Assembly: GCA_963615565.1 (NCBI GenBank)
Contig: CAVEGR010000051.1
Location: forward strand, 1 to 20,970
From: UBA9732 sp963615565
Lineage (GTDB): Bacteria; Spirochaetota; Spirochaetia; Sphaerochaetales; Sphaerochaetaceae
Direction of reading: 5' to 3'
Length of the DNA stretch: 20,970 nucleotides
Positions within the stretch are counted from its first letter, which is position 1; every line of letters begins with the position of its first letter. The notes beneath the pieces were generated by a model. The model was not told where the DNA came from, did not search any database, and was given only the letters and a program-made list of their open reading frames with translations. The position numbers were made by a program, and so were the translations under genes. Shown here piece after piece: positions 6,788-15,200 of the stretch.

Positions 6788-6821
6788 AAAAAGAGGGCCA
6801 AAATCGTATACTTTGGCCCTC
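6788..6821 (-). terminator. Terminator of the amino-acid ABC operon
   Basis: GAGGGCCAAA (6793-6802) and TTTGGCCCTC (6812-6821) form a perfect 10-bp GC-rich stem with a 9-base loop. Read on the minus strand, the stem is followed by TTTTT (6788-6792), so it terminates the ATPase gene, which ends 27 bases before it. Its loop repeats the stem sequence of the neighbouring plus-strand terminator. Confidence 0.85.
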
Positions 6822-6847
6822 GCAAGAAGTTAAAGAAGCTACAAAAC

Positions 6848-7591
6848 TTATAAAATATGGTTTAAGAAGTCTTGGCAACGTTGAGTCTTAGGACAAGTGA
6901 ACATTTCTTGTGGCGTTCCGGATTCAACAATGTGACCATCTGCCATAAAAACTACTTTATCAGCAGCAGCTTTGGCAAAACCCATTTCATGGGTAACTAG
7001 AAGCATTGTCATACCACTTTTGGCAAGATTGAGCATTACATCAAGAACTTCTTTAATCATCTCTGGGTCTAGAGCACTTGTTGGTTCGTCAAAGAGCATT
7101 GCCTTTGGCTCCATTGCAAGTGCTCTTACTATTGCAACACGCTGTTGTTGTCCGCCAGAGAGTTGACTGGGCTTTTGCCCTGCTTTATCTTCAAGACCAA
7201 CCTTTTTGAGAAGTTCCATTGCCTTAAGTTCTGCATCCTTCTTGATCATTTTCTTAACCTTGATTGGCGCAAGAGTGATGTTGTCTAAAACCGTTAAATG
7301 GGGAAAAAGATTAAAAGATTGGAAAACCATGCCAACTTCTTCACGGATTTTACGGATATCAGTATTGGGGGACATGATGTCAACACCGTCAATGAGAATT
7401 GAGCCTGACTGTGCAGATTCAAGACCATTGACCATGCGTAGTAGAGTGGATTTGCCACTGCCGGATGGCCCTATGATGACCACAACCTCGCCATTGTTTA
7501 CTGTAAGCGATACGTCTTTGACAGCATTTAGAATGGAGCCGTCATTGTTTTCAAAATCTTTGTGGACGTTGATAATTTCAATTTTAGCCAT
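6848..7591 (-). CDS. Polar amino-acid ABC transporter ATP-binding protein (GlnQ/HisP family)
   Basis: Cytosolic ATPase that powers the importer encoded just upstream. The 247-residue protein has all the motifs: Walker A GPSGSGKST (41-49), Q loop FQSFNLFPHLTV (90-101), signature LSGGQQQR (144-151), Walker B AMLFDEP (164-170), the D loop SALDP and the H loop VTHEMGFA. FNLFPHLTVLDNI is characteristic of the polar amino-acid uptake subfamily. ATG 7591 is chosen because homology starts there (AKIEIINVHKDF), AGAGG lies upstream, and the start overlaps the permease gene by 8 bases, arguing for coupled translation. An open extension upstream adds residues with no family match. Last gene of the operon. 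Confidence 0.95.
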   Translation of the reverse strand: MAKIEIINVHKDFENNDGSILNAVKDVSLTVNNGEVVVIIGPSGSGKSTLLRMVNGLESAQSGSILIDGVDIMSPNTDIRKIREEVGMVFQSFNLFPHLTVLDNITLAPIKVKKMIKKDAELKAMELLKKVGLEDKAGQKPSQLSGGQQQRVAIVRALAMEPKAMLFDEPTSALDPEMIKEVLDVMLNLAKSGMTMLLVTHEMGFAKAAADKVVFMADGHIVESGTPQEMFTCPKTQRCQDFLNHIL

Positions 7592-8375
7592 TTTTGTGAA
7601 GCCTCTCTTCCATGATTCCAACTAGGCGGGAAAGTATAAGTGTGAGGATGAGGTAGATCAGAGCTACCACAAGCATGGTTTGAAGAGAAAGAAATGTGCG
7701 TGAAATATATTCGCGGCCACGTTTGAGAATATCGGAGAGAGCAAGGATGGAAACGAGTGATGAGTCTTTTAGCATTGATATAAATTCGTTTCCAATTGCC
7801 GGTAAAACAACCTTGATTGTCTGTGGCAATATCACGCAAAAGAAGGCTTGAGTTTTTGATAAGCCAAGTGCAGTTGCAGCTTCTTTTTGTCCTTTTGGAA
7901 TGGATTGAATACCGGCACGGATGATTTCACCCATGTAAGCACCAAAGCAAATTGACAGTGCAATGATGGCCGCTACAATGCCTTCTATATGAATTAATGA
8001 GCCTAAAGCGTAGTATAAGAACATCAATTGGACCAAAAGAGGTATTCCTCTAATAAGCTCAACATAGATACCACAAATCTGTTTTATAACAACATTCTTA
8101 GAAGAAGATCCAATGCCTGTGACAGTTCCAATTATAACTGCACCAATGATTGCAAAAACAGTGCATTCAAATGTTGTAGGAATACCAGTGATAACGTAAA
8201 CAAAGATCTTCCAATAAGTCTCAGGCTTAAAAATACACAAACACAAAAGTAAAGCAACAGCACCGTAGAATGTCAAACGCCATGACGTAACTAAATGCTT
8301 GTTGCTTTTTTTGGGAATAAGAACCCCATCCGTCATTGTGATAACGGGTGGGGTATTTGATGTTTTCCTAGCCAT
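7584..8375 (-). CDS. Polar amino-acid ABC transporter permease (GlnP/HisM family)
   Basis: Inner-membrane subunit of 263 residues, likely a homodimer because only one permease is encoded. It has a ~30-residue cytoplasmic N-terminus, a first hydrophobic helix near 33-50, then the His/Glu/Gln/Arg permease core: YVELIRGIPLLVQLMFLYYALG and the EAA loop GAYMGEIIRAGIQSIPKGQ..EAATALGLS, which docks the ATPase, followed by LPAIGNEFISMLKDSSLVS. The start lies 2 bases after the binding-protein stop. There is no good Shine-Dalgarno (only TAAAG directly before ATG), so translation probably depends on re-initiation after the upstream gene. Confidence 0.94.
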   Translation of the reverse strand: MARKTSNTPPVITMTDGVLIPKKSNKHLVTSWRLTFYGAVALLLCLCIFKPETYWKIFVYVITGIPTTFECTVFAIIGAVIIGTVTGIGSSSKNVVIKQICGIYVELIRGIPLLVQLMFLYYALGSLIHIEGIVAAIIALSICFGAYMGEIIRAGIQSIPKGQKEAATALGLSKTQAFFCVILPQTIKVVLPAIGNEFISMLKDSSLVSILALSDILKRGREYISRTFLSLQTMLVVALIYLILTLILSRLVGIMEERLHKNG

Positions 8376-8377
8376 CT

Positions 8378-9136
8378 TTAGTTTAGACCGTATTTGGACT
8401 TGATTTCAGCAAGTTTACCAGACTCTGTAACTTTCTGAATTCCTTCATTTAGGATGTTCAAGAGCTCTGTATTGCCCTTGATAACTGCCATGCCCATGTC
8501 ATCTGAATTCTGGAAAGAACCAGCAACTTTCAAGATTTGTGAGTAATTGTCATTTGCAAGAACAAAGTCATTTGCAACAACGCTATCAAGTACAACTGCA
8601 TCCAAATTGCCATTTGCAAGATCCAAGATTGCTGAAGGAGCTTCATCGTAGGTTTTTACCTCAAGACCGGCATCCTCACATGCAAACTGGCATGTTGTGC
8701 CAAGCTGAACACCAACTTTCTTGCCTACAAGGTCATCTTCACTGAAAATGCCATCTGTATCCTTCTTGGTTACAATTGACAAAGAAAATTGCAAAATTGG
8801 GGTTGTGAAATCGCAAGTCTGCTTCCTCTCTTCAGTAATGGTCAATCCCGATGCTCCTATGTCATATTGCTTGCTTTGAATTCCAGCAATGATGCCATCA
8901 AACGATACATTTACAATATTAATCTTAATATTCATTGTATCAGCAATGGCCTGAACAAGTTCCATTTCATATCCAACAATATTGCCAGCATCATCAATAT
9001 ACTCAAGTGGTGGATAGTCGCAAGAAGCTGCTACTGTGTAAACTTTTTCTGTTGAAACCTGTTCCTTTGAACCTTGTGCAAAACAAGGAAGGAGAACAGT
9101 AAGAATAACCAAAACTGCAAACATTAACTTTTTCAT
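8378..9136 (-). CDS. Polar amino-acid ABC transporter substrate-binding protein
   Basis: Periplasmic binding protein of family 3 (SBP_bac_3), 252 residues. The export signal is MKKLMFAVLVILTVLLPCFA; a Cys at 18 is preceded by Pro, a poor lipobox, so cleavage as a plain secreted protein near FA/QGSKE is as likely as lipidation. Family marks are YPPLEYIDDAGNIVGYEMELVQAIA (the G-x-D/E-x-D/E-L region), YDIGASGLTITEERKQTCDFTTPI and VGVQLGTTCQF. First gene of the operon. AAGGA is 7 bases before ATG 9136; a longer frame adds only MGLKDPKGTN. The ligand is probably a polar or acidic/basic amino acid. Specificity cannot be read from the sequence. Confidence 0.93.
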   Translation of the reverse strand: MKKLMFAVLVILTVLLPCFAQGSKEQVSTEKVYTVAASCDYPPLEYIDDAGNIVGYEMELVQAIADTMNIKINIVNVSFDGIIAGIQSKQYDIGASGLTITEERKQTCDFTTPILQFSLSIVTKKDTDGIFSEDDLVGKKVGVQLGTTCQFACEDAGLEVKTYDEAPSAILDLANGNLDAVVLDSVVANDFVLANDNYSQILKVAGSFQNSDDMGMAVIKGNTELLNILNEGIQKVTESGKLAEIKSKYGLN

Positions 9137-9187
9137 ATTTGTTCCTTTGGGGTCTTTCAAACCCACATTATGTTAATTTTCAAAGGT

Positions 9188-9216
9188 ACAATATTGAGTT
9201 TGCAGTTTTGGGTCAA
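9188..9216 (-). promoter_or_regulatory. Promoter of the amino-acid ABC operon
   Basis: On the minus strand TTGACC (9211-9216) and TATTGT (9188-9193) are exactly 17 bases apart. The predicted start near 9181 leaves a leader of about 45 bases. The -35 lies in ACTAGTTGAC, the same 10 bases that carry the -35 of the tRNA-Asp promoter. Confidence 0.6.
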
Positions 9217-9243
9217 CTAGTTTTGTATAAAAATACAAAATAT

Positions 9244-9273
9244 TTTTGCAAATTTATGCATAAATTCACAAAA
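9244..9273. promoter_or_regulatory. 30-bp near-perfect palindrome, possible operator
   Basis: The core AATTTATGCATAAATT (9251-9266) is a perfect 16-bp palindrome without a loop. It is flanked by TTTTG and CAAAA (9244-9248, 9269-9273), with only the two CA pairs unmatched. It lies about 28 bases upstream of the ABC operon -35, on the tolC terminator side. The zero-length loop suits a dimeric protein site better than an RNA hairpin. The regulator is unknown. Confidence 0.4.
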
Positions 9274-9299
9274 ATAGGGGATTTTATTCCAAAATCCCC
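9267..9299 (-). terminator. Terminator of the RND efflux operon, overlapping the tolC stop codon
   Basis: GGGGATTTT (9277-9285) and AAAATCCCC (9291-9299) form a perfect 9-bp stem with a 5-base loop. On the minus strand it is followed by TATTTTTGTG. The upstream arm lies in the last codons of tolC and the TAA stop begins in the loop. Confidence 0.82.
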
Positions 9300-10711
9300 G
9301 TAACATATGCAAGAGTATATGCAGCACTTGTAAGAGAAATCTTCTGTTGAAGAATTTCCATCCTGTCTTTATTTATCTCAATTTGCTGAGATAAGACACT
9401 TGTTTTAGAAATAAGACCTTCTTCTTTTTGAAGCTCATACATTTCAAGTCTGCTCTGAGCTTCTTCAAGCTTTAAGTTAAGATATTCAATCTTAGCTTGA
9501 GCAAGTTCAGCAGAAGAAATGTTCTCTTGTGCTACAGACTGAAGTTTATCAACAGCAGCATCATAGTCTGCAATAGAACCTAGAACTTCACTTTGAGCAT
9601 AGGAAACATCATTTAGTTTAACGCCGCCATCCCAAACTGTAGACTTGATAGCAAATGTAATATAAAGGCCATAGTCGTCTTTTCTATACCAGTTTGGTTC
9701 AACTAATGGCAGATAGGATCCTCCATAGTTTAATGTTACTTGAAGCGCAAAATCTGGCTTCCAGTATAGAGAATCTTCTGCAACCTTTTTCTTTAACTGC
9801 AATGCTTGTGTTTGCTTTTTAAGCATTGTTAAAGGCTCACTAGAAGAACGAGTTGCAAGGTTGTAAAGCTCATCATGATCCATAGCAACAATGGCCTGAA
9901 TTTCTTCTTCATTTACAGAATAATCAATATCTTCAGATTCTAGGCTATCTTTTCCTGTGATTGTGCGTAGTTCTTGCAAGTTTGATTTATATTCTTTGAC
10001 TATTTCTTGCTTTGTAACATCTAGCTCCATAGCATCAATCTTAGCTTTGATAACTTCCTGTTTTAAAAGCATTCCGTTGTCATATGCATCTTGGCTAACA
10101 GCTACAAGTTCGTCAGCAATTGTCTTAGTTTCATCTAAGATTGTAAGAATTTCGTCCATGTATTTCATGGCAGAAAGTCTTGCCTTTAGTTGGGCTGTAA
10201 GCTGCTTTGATGTATCTTCAATTGATAGTGCTCTAATTTCTGCAACCTGTGTATAAAGCTTAACTGCATCTGGAATCTTTCCCCAAGTAAATAGTGGTTG
10301 AGTAATTGAAAGACTTGCGTTGTAGTAGAAATTATCCATTCCTTTATAAAGAGTAACATATTCACCAGCAGAAGAACCTGGAACCACAACTCCAAGTTGA
10401 GATGCAAGCTCATCTACTCCAATGGTTGTTTTTCCAATTGGAGGGTTTGCCATGTAGGTTGAAGTGAGCATGAGATCAATGGTGGGCTGATAATTAGCTT
10501 TAGCATTTTTTACATCCAAAAGACTTTGAGTGTATGTTTGCCTAGCTTTTTGTAGCTCTGCGTTGCTACCATTCATAGATGCTTGAAGATCCTCTAGAGT
10601 TGCGTTTGTAGCCTCGTTTGTGCTGACAGAGCTCTCATTTGAGAGCTCATCAGCAAACAAAGTAAAACTCACTAGAAGAAGCACAAGCATTATTGTGCAA
10701 AATTTTTTCAT
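9284..10711 (-). CDS. TolC-family outer-membrane efflux protein
   Basis: Outer-membrane channel of the RND pump, 475 residues, in the usual TolC size range. The signal peptide MKKFCTIMLVLLLVSFTLFA is followed by an acidic/Ser-rich linker. Two coiled-coil repeat halves then follow, each with the typical heptad helices (NAELQKARQTYTQSLLDVKNAKANYQPTI and AELAQAKIEYLNLKLEEAQ..LEMYELQKEEGLISK), plus beta segments such as YNASLSITQPLFTWG and YGLYITFAIKSTVWDGG. GGAG is 4 bases before ATG 10711. It is the last gene of the operon, 12 bases after the lipoprotein gene. Presumably trimeric, docking onto the adaptor encoded upstream. Assignment is by composition, repeats and context. Confidence 0.88.
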   Translation of the reverse strand: MKKFCTIMLVLLLVSFTLFADELSNESSVSTNEATNATLEDLQASMNGSNAELQKARQTYTQSLLDVKNAKANYQPTIDLMLTSTYMANPPIGKTTIGVDELASQLGVVVPGSSAGEYVTLYKGMDNFYYNASLSITQPLFTWGKIPDAVKLYTQVAEIRALSIEDTSKQLTAQLKARLSAMKYMDEILTILDETKTIADELVAVSQDAYDNGMLLKQEVIKAKIDAMELDVTKQEIVKEYKSNLQELRTITGKDSLESEDIDYSVNEEEIQAIVAMDHDELYNLATRSSSEPLTMLKKQTQALQLKKKVAEDSLYWKPDFALQVTLNYGGSYLPLVEPNWYRKDDYGLYITFAIKSTVWDGGVKLNDVSYAQSEVLGSIADYDAAVDKLQSVAQENISSAELAQAKIEYLNLKLEEAQSRLEMYELQKEEGLISKTSVLSQQIEINKDRMEILQQKISLTSAAYTLAYVTGILE

Positions 10712-10723
10712 ATTTCTCCGCCC

Positions 10724-12292
10724 TTAGTTAGTCACTGTAAAGATGTAGTTAGAAAAGTCTGTATCTTCGCTTGTAAGTTCAATTGTTCCTACATTTGTAC
10801 CATCTCTTTTTACTGTAAGAGTAACTGGTTTTGAAACATAAGATATTTTATTTGTGTTACCATCTGCCGCATTATACTCTAATAAAATCTTACCTGATTT
10901 TCCAAGACCGTCGTACTTACCATGGTTTGTTGGAGCTCCATCTACTGTAGGATTTTCTTTTCCTGTTATTACTGTATCTCCAAGCTTTGTAGTACCATTG
11001 TAAATTGAAAGTTTTTTACCATCGTCAGACTTGTTTCCATATCCATCACCAGTAGCAGAAGAATTATAAACATAGCCACTTATTCCAGAACCAAGTCTAA
11101 GATAATTCTTTCTAAAGTATACATCTACGCTTAAACTGTCACTGTCATCATCAAGCTCAACTGCAATAGAAGAAGTATCTAAATCTCTAAGTGTTGCATC
11201 ATCTTCATCTTCTGTCCAACTCCAATAGTCATTGTTTGAACCTTTCTGGTCATCAAATTTGGTTAATTCCAAAGTGCATGGAGTGGTCATATCTTTTCTA
11301 AACTTCACATTAATTGTTGAACTTCCAGCTGAAGTTGTTACTGTGTCAGATTTTACAGTATCACCATCTCCATTGTTATACTGCCAAGCAAAGTAGATTG
11401 GATCTGTAACGGAGTTGGATGTAGCACCATCTTTGAGATTGATTGTAACACTTACAGTTTCCCAATCGTTGCTGAAATATAGACTATTTGATGTATAACT
11501 CTTGCTCTTAGTGTCATAGCTCATCTCAACTTTCTCTTCACCTGTATAAGTCCAATCATCACCAGTTTGAATGTCGTAGACAGTAACAGTTGGTGGATTT
11601 GTGCCATCTTTGTACTTAACAGTAATAGTGCTCTGACCATTTGTGATTGAAGAAACAGTTGCAAAAACATTGTCAGCACCATCTTCACTATAACCATCAC
11701 AATAGCTGTAACGGAATGAGAAGCCGCTTGTATCTGTAATTGTAGAATCTGAACCAGAAGCAGTTGTGCTGTTATCATCAATATCCTTAAATTTAATAAC
11801 TAGATTCTTACTTGTGGATACTTTGTCGCAATATACAATACCAAAGTTGTTTGATTTGTCAGACTGAACTGTTCTTCCTTCAACTTTTGTAAGACCATAA
11901 TCCTTGTGGAAAACTAGCAAGTAAACTGTACGACTGTCTGCATCTTTTCCATAAAGAGGATCATTTGTCATCCATCTAAGAGATGAGATTGAGAAAGAAC
12001 CATCTGTAGCAGTTTTTGCTGATGGCACTGTGTAATCACTAAAGACAGTATTTTTGCCCTTTTCCCATGTTGTATATGCACTGTCCCAAGCCGATTTATC
12101 ATCATAAGCATAAACCATAGCATCTGAAATTCCGCCAGATGATGTTGAAGAGGTTTCTCTTGCACTTCTATCTTTAACTGTTCCACTAATTGCAGAATCA
12201 AAGACGGCCGAGCAGCTTGTTAATGTAATTGCAAACAAGCCAAGTAGTAGCAATGCTACAACACTAAAATTCTTAACATTTTTGTTTTTCAT
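10724..12292 (-). CDS. Large lipoprotein of unknown function within the RND operon
   Basis: Not a recognised pump component. The 522-residue protein has a lipoprotein signal (hydrophobic stretch 9-23, lipobox LTSC with Cys27), then SAVFDSAISGTV...ISDAMVYAYDD...TATDGSFSISSLRW, which looks like a carboxypeptidase-regulatory / transthyretin-like beta domain. The rest is Ser/Thr/Asp/Asn-rich beta sequence with recurring strand motifs (STINVKFRKD, SLSVDVYFRKN, STITVKYKDG) and a second ISGYVYNSSA near 415, suggesting several Ig-like or jellyroll units. GAGGAGG is 9 bases before ATG 12292; the start sits one base beyond the pump stop, so it is co-translated. Likely surface or periplasmic. Possible roles, by inference only, are an extra pump-associated envelope subunit or a surface adhesin carried as cargo. 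Confidence 0.8.
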   Translation of the reverse strand: MKNKNVKNFSVVALLLLGLFAITLTSCSAVFDSAISGTVKDRSARETSSTSSGGISDAMVYAYDDKSAWDSAYTTWEKGKNTVFSDYTVPSAKTATDGSFSISSLRWMTNDPLYGKDADSRTVYLLVFHKDYGLTKVEGRTVQSDKSNNFGIVYCDKVSTSKNLVIKFKDIDDNSTTASGSDSTITDTSGFSFRYSYCDGYSEDGADNVFATVSSITNGQSTITVKYKDGTNPPTVTVYDIQTGDDWTYTGEEKVEMSYDTKSKSYTSNSLYFSNDWETVSVTINLKDGATSNSVTDPIYFAWQYNNGDGDTVKSDTVTTSAGSSTINVKFRKDMTTPCTLELTKFDDQKGSNNDYWSWTEDEDDATLRDLDTSSIAVELDDDSDSLSVDVYFRKNYLRLGSGISGYVYNSSATGDGYGNKSDDGKKLSIYNGTTKLGDTVITGKENPTVDGAPTNHGKYDGLGKSGKILLEYNAADGNTNKISYVSKPVTLTVKRDGTNVGTIELTSEDTDFSNYIFTVTN

Positions 12293-12293
12293 A

Positions 12294-15200
12294 TTATTTT
12301 TCCTCCTCTGCAACATTGGCAGAATTTTTCTTTTTATAAACTCTTCTGAGCTTCATTCTCTCAAGTAAATAGTAGTAAGTTGGCATGATATAAAGAGTTA
12401 GTATCATACTTGTAGCAAGACCACCCATGATAACCTGTCCTAACGGGGCATAGATTTCCGCACCTTCACCCTTGGCCACAGCCATAGGAATAACACCCAA
12501 GACAGTAGTCAGCGTGGTCATCAAGATAGCTCTAAGTCTTGAGGCCGATCCCTCTGCAGTCTCTCTATCTAGGATTGCTCTTTCATCTTTATAAGAAAGC
12601 ATTCCAAGAGTTTCTGTATATTCATCAAACTCAATGCCCTTCATGGTTAAAAGCTTTTCTCTGTCACGCTTTCTAGCAAAGTTTGCATAATCTGCAATAA
12701 CAATACCGTTGTTAACCAGCATTCCAATGAGAGAAACAATTCCAAGCATTGAAACAATACTCATTGAAGAACCAAAAATAGAAAGTGCAACAACTGAACC
12801 AATTATACAGAATGGGAACAGAAGCATGATTAAGAACGGCTGATCAAAACGCTCAAAGACAGCAACCATAACTAGATAAACTAGGAACATTGCAATCAAA
12901 AGAGCTTGAATCAACGGTGTCATAGACGTTTCAACCATTTCTCCAAGACCACTAGTCTTTGTTGAAATTCCACTTGGAAGTGGGTTTTCTGCTAGATACT
13001 GGTTAATCTTCTTTGTGACACTATCTGTACTTTCTGTTGTAAGTGTTGCAGATATTGTAAGAGAAGTAGCTCTATCATCATGATTTATCTGAGAAAGGTT
13101 CTCTTCCAAATCAAGAGAGGTTACGTTTGCTAAAGAAATTGTTGATCCTGCAAGAGATGTAATCTTTATGTCATTCAGTCTATCAGCAGTAAGTTCTTGA
13201 TCCTGGATATCGGAATAAAGATGAATGTCATAACGGTCATCGCTACCTTCTTGGCTGTATTTTCCAACATCTGTTCCGTAGAAGAGAATTGCACTTGTCA
13301 GTCCTGCTTCCTTTGCGGGAACACCCAAACTTGTTAAATAATCATAAGTCCCGTTGATGACAGCTGTTTTCATGTCATTTGTAGCACTAATACTTGTTGT
13401 CATTACTTCTGGGTATGTCTTAAGCTGTGCTTCAATGCGCTCTGCTGCTTCATATAGAGTATCTGTATCTTCTCCAACAAGCATGAGACCGTAACCACCA
13501 CCGTTAGAAACTAGGTTGATAAGTCTATCAAAACCACCGTTTTCTACGCTGATTGTTGCATCTGGAATGTTTGCAGACAAAAGTTCCTGTACTTGAAGGA
13601 TGATTTCATGAATGTCTCTGTTTCTGTCTTTGACACTTGTAAGAACTACGTGAATTGCTCCTTTGTTCTTTGTTGCTTGAGAGAGAACTGACATGTCTTT
13701 TCCTGAGAATACTACGTCTGCTTTCAGCTCTGGTACGGATTCTATAACAAGTTCCTCAATCTTATTCATTGCTTCATGTGTGTCTTCAAGTGAGTATGTT
13801 TGAGGTAGTGTTACATTAATATAAAAGTCTCCGTTATCTGTTGATGGAATGAATGTAAATTCCATGTTTGGTAGAATGTAAATACTCAAAAGGACTACCA
13901 ACAATGCCACAACAAGCATGAATGGGCTGTGTTTTTCTACAAAGTAGAGGCTCTTTGCATACCATTTTTCAATTTTGTTTAATCCTCTTACAACGATATT
14001 TTCACGCTTTGGAGTACGCACACTGTCATCTTCTTTGAGAAGTTTCTTCATTAAGAATGGTATGTAGATAATTGCAACCAACAATGATGCTGAAAGTGAA
14101 AGCATGAAGGTTACTGATACGTCTTTCAGTATTTGTCCTACAAGTCCACTCATCATTGCAATTGGCAAGAATACAACAATTGTTGTAAGTCCTGATCCCA
14201 TAACAGAGCCCATAACGTTATCGGTCCCTAAAAATATTGACTGGTTGACCGTGTAGAGTGCTTTGCCGTCTTTAGTTTGCTGGTAGTACCTGTATACCTG
14301 GTCCAGTACAAGAATGGCGGCACCAACTATGTTACCCAGTGCAACTACAATACCGGAAAGGGAAAGTAGGTTAATTGTGATGCCCATCAGCTGCATTCCA
14401 ATGAATGTAAAGAATATGGAAAGTGGGATGGACAAGCCAATTATGATTGTGGCCTTGAAGTCGCTAAGGAAGATGTAGATGACTAGAACTGCAATAAGAA
14501 TTCCAAGTACACCAGATTCTATGACGGTGGAGAGTGACGAGTTAACTAGTGTTGAGTCATCGCTAATCATTGTAAATTTGAGTGCTCCGCCGTATTTAGC
14601 TTCTTCCTCTGCTAAGATTTTTTTGATTTTGTTTGTGATTTCTATTGTGTTGCCATCGCTTCTTTTGCAAATGTCTACGCTTATGACTTCTTTTCCGTCT
14701 TTTGTGACAATGTAGTCGTCATCTTTGTAGTCAAGAGAAATGTCTGCAACATCTGATAGCCTTATGATTCCACCGTCTAGTGAGTAGCCTACTGGGATTG
14801 ATGCAATTTCATCCAAAGAAGAGTAGGTTGAGTCAAATTTTGCGTCTATTGATGTGCCTTCAAATGTGACAGAATCAAGAGGAATTGAATAATTGCTGTA
14901 AGAGAGCATTTGATAAACTGCAATTGGAGAGACTCCTTTGCTGTTTAAGTCGTCCATTCTAAGTTTGACGTCAACTGTAGGGTTCTTTGCGCCGTTGACT
15001 GTAATTGTTGAGACTCCAGAGATTTGTGTAAGTTGTGGTTTAATCTCGTTTTCAACATAGTCGCCAAGAGCATTGATATCGCCATCTGTACTTTCAACGA
15101 CAAATGATGCAATTGAAAGCATTGATGTTCCACCAACTAGTGCATAAGGTCTGCCCTGTATGCCATCTGGAAGATCATCAATTAGATCATCAATTCTGTT

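Noticed and set aside
8378..9136. Binding protein as a definite lipoprotein
   Set aside because: The residue before Cys18 is Pro, a poor lipobox, and a normal signal peptidase I site follows; left undecided.
9251..9266. ARG box or CodY site
   Set aside because: The palindrome does not match the TGAAT-N4-ATTCA spacing or the AATTTTCWGAAAATT consensus.
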